Shown: positions 7,307 to 15,523 of the stretch, one piece after another
Layout of the letters: every line of letters starts with the position of its first letter
How positions within the stretch are numbered: position 1 is the first letter of the stretch
Assembly (NCBI GenBank): GCA_964459305.1
Contig: CAYWNA010000257.1
Span: 1 to 19,269 of the forward strand
Direction: 5' to 3'
Length of the DNA stretch: 19,269 bases
Source of the DNA: CAYWNA01 sp964459305
GTDB taxonomy: Bacteria > Planctomycetota > Planctomycetia > Pirellulales > Pirellulaceae
The notes under the pieces: model-generated
Seen by the model: the letters and a program-made list of their open reading frames with translations, nothing else
Database searches by the model: none
What the model was told of the DNA's origin: nothing
Position numbers and translations under genes: made by a program

Positions 7307-8761
7307 TTACCGACCTATCAGCCGCCGTCCGGGGCCCGACTGCGGACCATGGCCGAGTTCCTTTCGCATCTGTTGCGCACAGGCCTTCAACCGTTCGACT
7401 ACATCGGGATGGCGGTCGGCTACGTTCGTCGTTTCGCCGATATCGCTCTCTAAATCAAACAGTGATAGTTCGATCTGCTTTCTCACTCGCGTGCCCGGCA
7501 TCCCGTCTTTGCCCGGCACAGGCGAATTGTAACTCTGCGCGAACATCAGTTTCCATTTGCCGCTACGCAGGGCCATCAGCCGATTGCCGCCGTCGTAATG
7601 GTAGAACACTTCGTGAGGCGACTTGGCGCCGGACCGGCCAAACATCAGCGGCGAAATGTCCTTGCCGTCGATCTTGTTCTTCGGCAGCGGAGCACCGGCC
7701 AGCCCGGCAAACGTCGGCAGCAGATCGATGGTCCCGCACACCGCCTGCGAGGCCGTTCCTGCTGGGATCTTGCCAGGCCAGCGCATCACGCAGGGAACTC
7801 GAAATCCACCGTCGAAATTCGAGCCCTTACCTTCGCGCAACGGCTTGGCCGACCCGGCGTGATCGCCATACAGCAACCAAGGTCCATTGTCCGAGGTGAA
7901 TACCACGCAGGTCTGCTCGTCGATGCCGTTTCGCTTCAGAGCGTCGATGATCTGCCCAACTCCCCAGTCGATTTCTGATATCACGTCCCCGAACAGCCCG
8001 CGGTCGGTCTTGCCCTTGTACTTGTCCGACACAAACAGCGGTACGTGCGGCTGCGCGTGCGGCAGGTAGATGAAGAACGGTCGCTGGCGGTTCTTCTCAA
8101 TGAACTTGACCGCGCGCTTCGTGTAGGCGGTGGTCAGATGCACCTGATCCTCCGGCATCACCTTCGGGTTGATGATCTTGTCGCCTTCGTACAGCGGCAG
8201 ATCCGGAAAGGAGAATCGCGTTCCTTGTTCCGGATGAAAAGGCCACATGTCGTTCGAGTAAGGAAGCCCATAGTACTCATCGAATCCCTGATTTGTCGGC
8301 AAGAACTGTGGTCGATGGCCAAGATGCCACTTTCCGAAAATCGCCGTCGCATAATCCTCCTGTTTCAGCACTTCCGCAATCGTCATTTCCGCCGGGTTCA
8401 GCCCTGTCGTCGAGCTAGGCCCGAAGTTGCCGCCAATACCGACCCGAGTTGGAATACACCCGGTCATCAGCGCCGCGCGCGACGGCGTGCAAAACGATCG
8501 GCCAACGTAGAAGTCGGTGAATCTCATGCCCTCCTTGGCCATGCAGTCGAGATGAGGCGTTTCGTAACCCTCGGCGCCAAAGGGGCCGATATCGGCGTAA
8601 CCCATGTCGTCGCAAAAAATGACAATGAAGTTCGGAAGGCGCTCGCTGGCAGTACGACCGGTGTCCGGCTCAGATCCGCCGCTTCGATCTCCTGCGATCA
8701 GAGTCGGCCCAGACAATAGAACCAGCAAGAGACCGCTGGCGACGAAACGCAGAGAGGACAT
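7307..8761 (-). CDS. Secreted type I sulfatase (arylsulfatase A family)
   Basis: This formylglycine-dependent sulfatase hydrolyses sulfate esters, presumably on sulfated glycans outside the cytoplasm. The 484-residue product has a signal peptide (about 1-24, LLLVLLSGPTLIAG). Metal and catalytic motifs are NFIVIFCDDMGYADIG (44-59, with D51 and D52), the formylglycine signature C91-T-P-S-R-A (Cys type, normally matured by FGE), GKWHLG (143-148, Lys144/His146) and TSDNGPW (289-295). C-terminal features include LFDLESDIGETTNVAD. The start at 8761 is chosen because of a strong AAAGGAGG 6 bases upstream and because it gives a proper signal peptide. The 48 extra codons upstream lack both. It leads a minus-strand operon with the agarase-like and CehA-like genes and is divergent from the propeller gene. 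The exact substrate class cannot be read from the sequence. Confidence 0.95.
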   Translation of the reverse strand: MSSLRFVASGLLLVLLSGPTLIAGDRSGGSEPDTGRTASERLPNFIVIFCDDMGYADIGPFGAEGYETPHLDCMAKEGMRFTDFYVGRSFCTPSRAALMTGCIPTRVGIGGNFGPSSTTGLNPAEMTIAEVLKQEDYATAIFGKWHLGHRPQFLPTNQGFDEYYGLPYSNDMWPFHPEQGTRFSFPDLPLYEGDKIINPKVMPEDQVHLTTAYTKRAVKFIEKNRQRPFFIYLPHAQPHVPLFVSDKYKGKTDRGLFGDVISEIDWGVGQIIDALKRNGIDEQTCVVFTSDNGPWLLYGDHAGSAKPLREGKGSNFDGGFRVPCVMRWPGKIPAGTASQAVCGTIDLLPTFAGLAGAPLPKNKIDGKDISPLMFGRSGAKSPHEVFYHYDGGNRLMALRSGKWKLMFAQSYNSPVPGKDGMPGTRVRKQIELSLFDLESDIGETTNVADRHPDVVERLKACAQQMRKELGHGPQSGPGRRLIGR

Positions 8762-8919
8762 GTCGAGCCTCCTTTTGATTGACTTGTCGATCTGTGATGA
8801 CGGTTCTGTTATCTTGGCATCTTCTAGTCCACGGTTGAATCCCCGTTGGACACAAAAGAGATCAAGATCTTCGTGGTGAGCGGCACAAGAGACCGTTGCA
8901 TGCACAAAGGAGGACTGAA
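8762..8919. promoter_or_regulatory. Divergent promoter region with an imperfect dyad
   Basis: This 158-bp gap separates the sulfatase operon (left) from the propeller gene (right) and must hold both promoters. An imperfect dyad lies at 8827-8851: GTCCACGG, eight bases, then CCGTTGGAC, differing by one bulged base. A palindrome AAGATCTT sits at 8864-8871. A weak plus-strand sigma-70-like pair is TTGTCG (8784-8789) and TGTTAT (8807-8812) with a 17-bp spacer. The dyad could be an operator coordinating both units; no regulator gene is adjacent. Confidence 0.4.
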
Positions 8920-11900
8920 ATGCGTTTGTCCTTGTATCTGATGTCTTCAGTATGTTGCCTGCTGACGTTCGTCCGTGCGCCGTCGCTGGCCGCGCAGCCG
9001 GGCGCCGGCGAACTCGTCTCGAGGGCCGGTATTTCGAAGGGAATCTGTGCCGTTCCGAATTGCGGCAAGGGTGATCTCGCCCTGCAGATTGCGAGGGATA
9101 GCGATTTTCTGGTCCACGCGTTCGATTCTGACCCTGAGAACGTCGATGAGACGCTCCGCCGCGTCCATCAGGCGAAGCTCGACGGGCGGCGCGTTGTCGT
9201 TGAACGAATTGCCGCTGAACCGTTGCCCTATGCCGACAACCTGGTGGATCTGATCGTGGTTGACGAGTCGCCGAATATTCGCGCTGCCGAGATTAGACGG
9301 GTGTTGCGCCCCCTCGGATGCGCGCTGATCGGCGGTGACGCCGAATTAACCGCATCACTCGGCCGTTTGGGTTTCGAGGTCGAGCGACCGGTAGCGGGCT
9401 GGACGCTTGCTCGCAAACCGGCTCCAGACGATGTCGACGACTGGTCACACTGGTCTCACGGTCCTGACAACAACCCGGTGTCGAGCGATACGGTGATCCG
9501 AGCTCCGTATCTCACTCAGTGGTTTGGCAAGCCCTACTACCACGCGATGCCCGTGGTAAGCACCGCCGCAGCGGGGCGCATTTTCATCGCATCGGGACAC
9601 ATCGCACACCATGATCGTGAAATACCAACGCTTAATACGCTGGTTGCCCGCAACGGCTACAACGGTCGCGAGCTCTGGCGACGTCGCCTCCCCGACGGCT
9701 ATCTCGTGCACCGATCGGCTTTCATTGCCACAGCGGATGTCTTCTACATGATCGATGGCGGCGAAGTCCTGCAACTGGATCCCGAAACCGGAGCCGAACG
9801 CGGTCGCCTCCGGATACCGGGCGTCAGAGGAACGCTGATGTGGATGGCCAAGCTCGGTGACGTGCTCTATGTGTTGTCGGGTAAGAACGAACCTCCGGCG
9901 GAGATCATGAAGGTCCACGCTTCGTGGCGCGGCTGGGGTTGGAGCAACGTCGACAAGAATTACTCGCCGGATGGAAAGCACCAGATTCGCTGGGGATTCG
10001 GCGAGATGTTGTCAGCGTACGATCTTACCACGGAGAAACGGCTATGGAGTCACGAGCAAGCCGCAATCGATTCACGCGGCATGGGGATCCTGGAGGACCG
10101 ACTGTTCTATTACGTGCCAGCAACTCGATTGGCCTGCCTCGACCGTCACACGGGGGCGACGCTGTGGTTGAGTGAGGATCGCCCGCGGCTTTCGCTCGTC
10201 GAGGATGAAGCGCGAGGGCTTTCGGGCACGCCCGGCTTTCGAACGACCACGATGCTGCTAGCTACGCCCGTCGGCATCTTCCTGCAAGGACAGAAACGCT
10301 CGAACGTCGTGGCGTTTGCCCTGGACGACGGTCAGTTCCGCTGGAAAAAGAAGAAGTTCCACAACAATCCCAACATGCTTTACGTCCACGGAAAACTCTT
10401 CATCAGCGGCGTCGAAAAAGACGGCGCCGTGCAGGTGATCGATCCGGACACCGGGGACACGCTCGAAAATCTCCACTTTTGGAAGGGATCGTGTACGAGA
10501 ATGACGGGCAGTCCGGAAGCACTTTATTGCCGAGGTGAAGGGCTGGGCCGATACGATTTCGACAAGAAGCTCTACTGGGCCGAGCGGACCGCTCGACCTG
10601 GATGCAATGACGGGGCCATACCGGCAAACGGACTTTTGTACGTGGGACCATGGTTGTGCGACTGCAACCTCTCCATACTCGGCCAAATGGTGCTCGGCCC
10701 GGCCAAGGTCTTCGATGCCCACGCGCAAGTTCTGTCAGACAGCCATCTGGAACGCTCGGATTCTCGACCCGTCAAGAACGTCCCCGCCTTGGACAACCGT
10801 GATTGGCCGGTGTACCGGGCGAACAACGCGCGAACGGCATCTTCGGCTGCAGTTGTGCCTTCTGCACCGAGCGTTCTCTGGCAGTGCCAATCGTCGAGCG
10901 AAGGTGCGCTTCAAAATCAACCCGTGGCCGTGGGCGGTCGCGTGTTTACCACGGGCGAGGATGGTACCATACGGTGCCTCGACGCCCAGCGCGGCACGCG
11001 GCAGTGGGCATTCGCAACGGGCGGACCGATCCTGGCTTCGCCGACCGTCTGGGAAGGACGAGTCTTCGCAGGTTCCGGCGACGGCTACGTGTACTGTCTG
11101 GAGGCGACGACCGGCCGACTGCTATGGCGCTTTCGTGTCGCTCCCGTCGAACGAAGGATCATGGTCTACGGACACATTGCCTCCACCTGGCCGGTAAACA
11201 GCGGGGTACTCGTACACAACGGGACTGCCTTTGCTGCGGCGGGGATCGTTTTCCGAGACGGCACACACATCGTTGCTCTCGATGCCGAATCCGGAAAGCT
11301 GCAGTGGCACAACGGCACAGTTGGCAAACCGACAAACGAGCAGTTCGAGCTTCGAGCCGCTTCCGCATTGGGGACGCTCGCCATTGGCAAGGACCGTCTG
11401 TGGCTCGCCTCGGGCAACGTCGTAGCCCCCGTCTCGTTCGATCTGGACACCGGAAAAGCGGACGTCGTGACGGCCCAACGAATCCCCGCGTGGAACACGG
11501 TCATGGCGCAGAAACCTGAGCCGGCAGGGCGAGACATCATGGTATTTGGGGATCGTTTCTTGATGCATGGCGGTCGCCTGCTGTACAGCGGAGCCGGACA
11601 GGTCGTCTCTTCCGCGCAGATCAGCTTTCGAGCCATCGACTCGCAAGGTCAGTTGGCCGGTCCCGCCTTCACACCCGTGCGTCACTGTGCCGTTCCACCT
11701 GCCTGGGACGACGAGGTCCTCGTGACTCCCACCTCACGATACGGAGACATTGTGGGCTGGAAGGTATCGGACGTCCAGAAACGACTCGGCGACGCCCTTG
11801 CCCAGATGATTGAGATGGACAAGAAAATCCCAGGTGAGAATCCACAGAAGTGGGGACAGTACAATCTGATCGGCAAAGCCTTCTCCGCGGCCGAGCGAGA

Positions 11901-12162
11901 ACTCCGCTCCGCAAGCATTTGGCCTGTCATCCGGGATGAGGTCTATGCTCTGACAGTGGCAAAGAATGCCGTCGTCGTGACCGGACGAAACAAAAATGTC
12001 GCCGGGTCCGAATTCGCCGCCGCATACTCGAAAGCCGACGGAAAAATCCTCTGGAAAGTAGACTTGCCCGCCAAGCCCAGACTCGGGGCACTCGCCATCG
12101 ATCGCGACGGCCGAGTCCTAATCGTCCTCAGAGACGGATCGATCCTTTGCCTCGGCCAGTAG
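8920..12162 (+). CDS. Secreted PQQ-like beta-propeller protein with an N-terminal methyltransferase-like domain
   Basis: The product has 1080 residues with a signal peptide ending near SLAAQP (about residue 25). Residues about 35-165 follow the class I SAM-methyltransferase pattern: GICAVPNCGKGD (41-52) as motif I, an acidic D69 after the second strand, LPYADNLVDLIVV (102-114) and VLRPLGCALIGG (128-139). A linker with the motif DDWSHWSHGPDNNPVSSD (173-190) leads into beta-propeller repeats with LDPETG-, LDAQRGTRQW- and LEATTGRLLWRF-type blades typical of PQQ/BamB-like WD folds. One set covers about 190-625 and a second about 628-1080, beginning DWPVYRANNAR. A cysteine cluster lies at C525, C537, C562, C580 and C582. 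The start at 8920 has AAAGGAGG 6 bases upstream; the earlier ATG at 8896 does not. This architecture recurs in planctomycetes and verrucomicrobia with no assigned role. PQQ binding is not proven. It is divergent from the sulfatase operon. Confidence 0.88.
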   Translation: MRLSLYLMSSVCCLLTFVRAPSLAAQPGAGELVSRAGISKGICAVPNCGKGDLALQIARDSDFLVHAFDSDPENVDETLRRVHQAKLDGRRVVVERIAAEPLPYADNLVDLIVVDESPNIRAAEIRRVLRPLGCALIGGDAELTASLGRLGFEVERPVAGWTLARKPAPDDVDDWSHWSHGPDNNPVSSDTVIRAPYLTQWFGKPYYHAMPVVSTAAAGRIFIASGHIAHHDREIPTLNTLVARNGYNGRELWRRRLPDGYLVHRSAFIATADVFYMIDGGEVLQLDPETGAERGRLRIPGVRGTLMWMAKLGDVLYVLSGKNEPPAEIMKVHASWRGWGWSNVDKNYSPDGKHQIRWGFGEMLSAYDLTTEKRLWSHEQAAIDSRGMGILEDRLFYYVPATRLACLDRHTGATLWLSEDRPRLSLVEDEARGLSGTPGFRTTTMLLATPVGIFLQGQKRSNVVAFALDDGQFRWKKKKFHNNPNMLYVHGKLFISGVEKDGAVQVIDPDTGDTLENLHFWKGSCTRMTGSPEALYCRGEGLGRYDFDKKLYWAERTARPGCNDGAIPANGLLYVGPWLCDCNLSILGQMVLGPAKVFDAHAQVLSDSHLERSDSRPVKNVPALDNRDWPVYRANNARTASSAAVVPSAPSVLWQCQSSSEGALQNQPVAVGGRVFTTGEDGTIRCLDAQRGTRQWAFATGGPILASPTVWEGRVFAGSGDGYVYCLEATTGRLLWRFRVAPVERRIMVYGHIASTWPVNSGVLVHNGTAFAAAGIVFRDGTHIVALDAESGKLQWHNGTVGKPTNEQFELRAASALGTLAIGKDRLWLASGNVVAPVSFDLDTGKADVVTAQRIPAWNTVMAQKPEPAGRDIMVFGDRFLMHGGRLLYSGAGQVVSSAQISFRAIDSQGQLAGPAFTPVRHCAVPPAWDDEVLVTPTSRYGDIVGWKVSDVQKRLGDALAQMIEMDKKIPGENPQKWGQYNLIGKAFSAAERELRSASIWPVIRDEVYALTVAKNAVVVTGRNKNVAGSEFAAAYSKADGKILWKVDLPAKPRLGALAIDRDGRVLIVLRDGSILCLGQ

Positions 12163-12175
12163 ACCCTAACAATCA

Positions 12176-12192
12176 GCAACCGGTTCGGTTGC
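12176..12192 (+). terminator. Short hairpin downstream of the propeller gene
   Basis: GCAACCG and CGGTTGC pair perfectly around a three-base loop, 14 bases after the TAG stop. There is no T-tract, so a terminator role is only possible. Confidence 0.35.
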
Positions 12193-12424
12193 CGGGCGTG
12201 GTCGTGCAAGCAGCTCGCCCCGGATGGACTACGCTGGAAGTCCCGCCCACCGAAGCGTGGGAAGAAGCGTTGAGCGCGCTCCCCTCACCCCAACGGCAGC
12301 GTATTGAATCACCGGCGTCCTACGAAACGCTGTAACCGCACGTTGGCCGCCGGCTCCTCGCGTTGATCAACTAGCTTGGCCACGACCGTAGGCCCCATAC
12401 CCTATCCTCCCCACACTCGTAGTC
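12193..12424. other. Intergenic stretch without a recognisable gene
   Basis: An open frame at 12147-12335 overlaps the end of the propeller gene and has no family resemblance, so I treat it as chance. I see no tRNA, repeat or clear promoter. The next gene (12425) has no Shine-Dalgarno sequence in this stretch. Confidence 0.5.
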
Positions 12425-13045
12425 GTGTCGCGATTCACCTTTCCTCATTTCGAGATGAAGCCCAAATCGGTTCAACCCGACTACGAGAAATGGCAGGCCG
12501 TCAAAATCGGGATGGCACGTGACCAAGTTATCGAGATCCTTGGTCAGCCCCGCAAGAACGGGTATCTCGCTGCGAACTCGCCGTATCTCAACTACGGCTT
12601 CCTTCAACTCCCATTTTGCCCCCATCCACGGGCGTATCGTTTCTTGATCGGCCTGGATGACGACGGCAAAGTCTTCACGAAGGAAGATCCATTCAACGGT
12701 CGGTTTTCCAGTGATGGCTTGCCAGAGATGCCGGAACTGATCGTGCCTTTCGATATGCAAGTGTTTTCGCACTACCCTCGCGTTGTTGATATCCGTTGGT
12801 TTCCCGTTTCCGGTAGCTACCCGATCACCTATTCCGTCGAACTTGGATCATTTTCGTTTCCAGAACTCGACGGTGCACCATCGGGTTTTGACTGGACTGA
12901 CGAGATCATCGAATCTGACCTCGTTGCACCTTACCTGGTCACGTCCTTCGTTGGCGCCTCTCCAGGCCGAATTCGCGTCAAGGCACAAAATGAACTCGGC
13001 GAAAGCGAATGGTCGGATTATCGAATGTTCCGTTTCACCGTGTGA
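12425..13045 (+). CDS. Protein with BamE/SmpA-like N-terminal part and fibronectin-III-like C-terminal part
   Basis: The product has 206 residues from the GTG at 12425, or 196 from the ATG at 12455; neither has a visible ribosome-binding site. Residues about 20-85 (WQAVKIGMARDQVIEILGQP, then a YGFLQLP strand and FLIGLDDDGKV) have the 'xIxxGMxxxqVxxxLGxP' pattern of the SmpA/OmlA (BamE-like) small domain. Residues about 105-206 read as a beta sandwich of fibronectin type III type: VVDIRWFPVSG, ITYSVEL, then GRIRVKAQNELGESEWSDYRMFRF. The usual lipoprotein or Sec signal of BamE-like proteins is absent, and an in-frame stop lies only 12 codons upstream. So either the protein is cytoplasmic or it has lost its export signal. 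It ends 12 bp from the convergent esterase. The domain calls are by pattern and moderate in certainty. Confidence 0.7.
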   Translation: MSRFTFPHFEMKPKSVQPDYEKWQAVKIGMARDQVIEILGQPRKNGYLAANSPYLNYGFLQLPFCPHPRAYRFLIGLDDDGKVFTKEDPFNGRFSSDGLPEMPELIVPFDMQVFSHYPRVVDIRWFPVSGSYPITYSVELGSFSFPELDGAPSGFDWTDEIIESDLVAPYLVTSFVGASPGRIRVKAQNELGESEWSDYRMFRFTV

Positions 13046-13057
13046 CTCGTGAATCGG

Positions 13058-14044
13058 CTATAGCTTGAAGTGCTTCACTAAGAACGGTTCCACTCGTTGG
13101 ATCGTGATTTTCCAGTCCGGGTCTTTGTTGAACCAGGCGTGTGGTTTGCCGGCGTAGATTTCCGCCTCGGCAGGTACGTTCAGCTCGCGCAGGCGTTTGA
13201 CCATGGCCAAGGCTTGTTCGTGAGACACGCAGCTGTCCTGATCGCCGTGAAGGAAGAGCATCGGCGGCGTGTCCTTGGTCACTCGCTTGATGGACGACGC
13301 TTCATCGTATCGTTCGGGCACTTCCTCCGGCGTTCCTCCGAAGAATGCCTTCATCGCATCGATCAGACTTTTCTTCTCCACCAAGTCCCACATGTCGAAC
13401 TCGCCGTTATACAGAACGGCCAACTGGACGTCGCTGCAGAAATCGGCATGGCCGCCATCGCCCTCGTACTCGGCGATGCCGTTGGTGACTGCCATCATCG
13501 ACGAGAGATGGCCGCCCGCCGAACCGCCGCAGACGGCGATTCGCTTCGGGTCAATGCGGTATTTCTCGGCAACCGATCGCACCCAACGGACGGCGCACTT
13601 GGCGTCCTCGAGCGCGGCGGGGAACTGCGCTTCGCCGCTCAGCCGGTATTCGATACACGCGCCAAAAATGTCCCGACGATCGGCCAACCACGCTGCCTGC
13701 CGCCGAAACTGTCCCTTGTTACCGAATTTCCATGAGCCTCCGTGAATGAATACCGCGGCCGGGCGGGGCTCGTTCGGAAGGTCTTCTCGCATGATCGCGT
13801 CCAGGTGCAAGTCCCGACCACCCGGCGAACCGTACACCACGTCGCGCAAGACCGTAATGCCGGACGGAATGTCCGGCGCATTGGGAAAGACCTCCGTGCG
13901 GCGCGACTCGCGTTCACCTCGATCCACCGCACGACGCTTCGCGCCGCCGGCACGCCGGCCGTCCTCCGCCGGGTCAACCTCCAGAGCTGCAACGGCCGCG
14001 ACGAGCGTCGCCGATATCGTCATTAGCCAGAACATGGACTTCAT
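13058..14044 (-). CDS. Secreted alpha/beta-hydrolase esterase (BD-FAE/lipase-like)
   Basis: The product has 328 residues with a signal peptide (about 1-21, MFWLMTISATLVAAVAA). A basic, low-complexity linker (28-50) precedes an alpha/beta-hydrolase fold. Visible motifs are the oxyanion HGGSW (101-105), the nucleophile elbow GGSAGG (173-178, Ser175), HGDQDSCV (266-273, with Asp270 as the likely triad acid) and KPHAW (300-304, His302). This arrangement is that of the hormone-sensitive-lipase/BD-FAE type esterases, which in glycan degraders often remove acetyl or feruloyl groups from polysaccharides. That substrate is inference only. The ATG at 14044 has GGGAG 8 bases upstream and gives a proper signal peptide, so the frame's nine-codon upstream extension is rejected. 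The start overlaps the stop of the upstream deacetylase remnant (ATGA), so the two were translationally coupled. Confidence 0.9.
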   Translation of the reverse strand: MKSMFWLMTISATLVAAVAALEVDPAEDGRRAGGAKRRAVDRGERESRRTEVFPNAPDIPSGITVLRDVVYGSPGGRDLHLDAIMREDLPNEPRPAAVFIHGGSWKFGNKGQFRRQAAWLADRRDIFGACIEYRLSGEAQFPAALEDAKCAVRWVRSVAEKYRIDPKRIAVCGGSAGGHLSSMMAVTNGIAEYEGDGGHADFCSDVQLAVLYNGEFDMWDLVEKKSLIDAMKAFFGGTPEEVPERYDEASSIKRVTKDTPPMLFLHGDQDSCVSHEQALAMVKRLRELNVPAEAEIYAGKPHAWFNKDPDWKITIQRVEPFLVKHFKL

Positions 14045-14473
14045 CGAAGCATCTCCCTTAACTGTTTCCATGAGACGATTTTGATACCGAGTTTATCAAC
14101 TTCCATCTTGACTTCAGGATCCATGAAGACGCGGCGGTCCAGGTCGCGGCTGGCAGACCGATTGGTCACGGCCCGCAGTTCCGGATCGTCGCTCCCGCAA
14201 TGGATGATGAATTGAGTGACGCCGGGCCGAAGACGTTGGAGTGCTAGCAGGTATTTCAGGGAACCAAGGACAAGGAACCATGATGCTGGCCGACGAGACA
14301 ATCCCCTGTTTCATGGCCTCAATCGTCGACCGGTTCGCCGAATGGCACATACCGGCATCGTCCGCGTGAATGATCAGGTAACGCGTCGCGTCGTCTTGTT
14401 CCGCTGCCAGCCCCATCGAAAAAGAAAGCGAGAGGAGCAATGTGGTCAACCGAGGCAGCAGATGGTGGGACAT
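14041..14473 (-). pseudogene. YdjC/ChbG-type carbohydrate deacetylase with a large internal deletion
   Basis: The first part in one frame reads MSHHLLPRLTTLLLSLSFSMG (signal peptide) and then RYLIIHADDAGMCHSANRST and VSSASIMVPCPWFPE, the N-terminus of YdjC/ChbG deacetylases including the metal-binding DD. From about 14260 the homologous sequence continues in another frame as LKYLLALQRLRPGVTQFIIH, CGSDDPELRAVTN, DRRVF and LGIKIVSWKQLREML, the C-terminus of the same family. The central region, including the GLHLT-type histidine block, is absent, so 433 bp stand where about 850-1000 bp would be normal. The first frame runs on to 14114 without homology. The product cannot be an active deacetylase. 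An assembly error is the alternative. The C-terminal frame still ends in the ATGA overlap with the esterase gene. Confidence 0.85.
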
Positions 14474-14816
14474 GATGATGATTCTCTGATGTTGTACAAG
14501 TGAAGCCGCACGCGCCCATTGGGCGAGCGCTCTGGCAAGTAGGATCCAAAGGGTACGAACGAACCGCGGGCAACTATTATGTCTCATCGCAACTGCCATT
14601 GCCACCTTGTTGTCACACGCGACTGACTGTCCGAGCCGGAGGTCACTACACCGCTGCCCGGCGACAGAAGACGTGGGGAGCACGCGGCGAAATGCGAAAC
14701 AAGCATCGCTTTGGCATCAGGTTTCCGATGACACTGCAAAACCTTGACAACAGGGGGCCTGTCGCGTAGGTTCCGTGGCTGGTTGGGGATTGGAATCGCT
14801 GTCATTGAGGTACGCC
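14474..14816. other. Divergent intergenic region between deacetylase remnant and methyltransferase
   Basis: No gene was recognised in this stretch. It contains a GCCCATTGGGC dyad at 14514-14524 and, near its right end, the promoter candidate listed separately. Open frames in it have no family resemblance and unsuitable composition. Confidence 0.5.
14744..14772 (+). promoter_or_regulatory. Sigma-70-like promoter candidate for the methyltransferase gene
   Basis: A perfect -35 box TTGACA at 14744-14749 is followed after exactly 17 bases by TAGGTT (14767-14772), a poor -10 box. It lies 45 bp before the ATG at 14817. The -35 and the spacing are good; the -10 matches only three of six positions. 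Confidence 0.4.
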
Positions 14817-15371
14817 ATGCCCATCGGCTCTTACTCCTTAGTCCCCTATGTCGCGGACCGGCTTTGGAAGGACCGTCCGCGGCGTGTGCTGGATCTGGGG
14901 ATTGGCATGGGGATGTACGGTGCCGCGGTTCGCCAATGGGTTGACCTCGGGGTCCAGCCCTGGACAACGTATTTGGTCGGGGTCGAAGCTTGCGCCGAGT
15001 ACCGTAATCCGCTCTGGGATTTGTACAACTTGGTCGTCGTCGATACGATTCAAAACTACCTGGCCAAAAACACTGAGCCATTCGATTTCGTGATCTTCTC
15101 CGACGTGATTGAGCATTTTGTCAAGGACGAAGGCACGCGACTGATCCGGATGATCCAACCCATCATCAGCCCCGGCGGCCACTTGCTTGTCGGCACTCCA
15201 GCCATCTTTGAGGAACAGGGAGCGGTGCATGGCAACGAGTTCGAACGGCACCGCTCGCTTTGGGCGGCAAGCGACTTGGCCGAACTGGGATTCCGAGTGA
15301 TCGTGGACGGCAAGCCGGACGCATTCGGCTGCCGGATGCTGTTGGCCGATTGGATGCACAGTCTTGATTGA
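14817..15371 (+). CDS. Class I SAM-dependent methyltransferase-like protein
   Basis: The product has 184 residues and no signal peptide, so it is probably cytoplasmic. Motif I is VLDLGIGMGMYG (24-35). An acidic residue after strand two (VGVEAC, about 54-59) and DFVIFSDVIEHF (90-101) match the pattern of small-molecule or glycan methyltransferases of the Methyltransf_11/23 type. ISPGGHLLVGTP follows as the strand-five block. The substrate is unknown. The ATG at 14817 is preferred over an in-frame GTG at 14775. It has GAGG six bases upstream, and the sequence before it is poorly conserved in type. It stands alone in a transcription unit, and a hairpin cluster follows it. Confidence 0.85.
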   Translation: MPIGSYSLVPYVADRLWKDRPRRVLDLGIGMGMYGAAVRQWVDLGVQPWTTYLVGVEACAEYRNPLWDLYNLVVVDTIQNYLAKNTEPFDFVIFSDVIEHFVKDEGTRLIRMIQPIISPGGHLLVGTPAIFEEQGAVHGNEFERHRSLWAASDLAELGFRVIVDGKPDAFGCRMLLADWMHSLD

Positions 15372-15523
15372 ACACCAATCTCTGCCATGAGCATTCCCCT
15401 TTTCGGCACTCAGGCATGCTTTCGACGGCATGGAGACTGTGCTACAGTGGTGCCAAGAAATCAAGTGAGACATCGGTCCAAAGAATACGACAATGGAGGC
15501 CAAAGACTACTTCGCCAATGGTT

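Noticed and set aside
8045..8719. Plus-strand 224-codon open frame
   Set aside because: It is antisense to the sulfatase, whose catalytic motifs are all in the other strand's frame.
10535..11519. Two plus-strand open frames of 220 and 238 codons inside the propeller gene
   Set aside because: They are alternative frames of the high-GC propeller gene, arginine-rich and without domains.
12147..12335. 62-codon plus-strand frame after the propeller gene
   Set aside because: It overlaps the propeller stop, has no homology that I recognise and no ribosome-binding site.
14584..15081. Minus-strand 165-codon open frame
   Set aside because: It is antisense to the methyltransferase start and its upstream region; no recognisable domain or ribosome-binding site.
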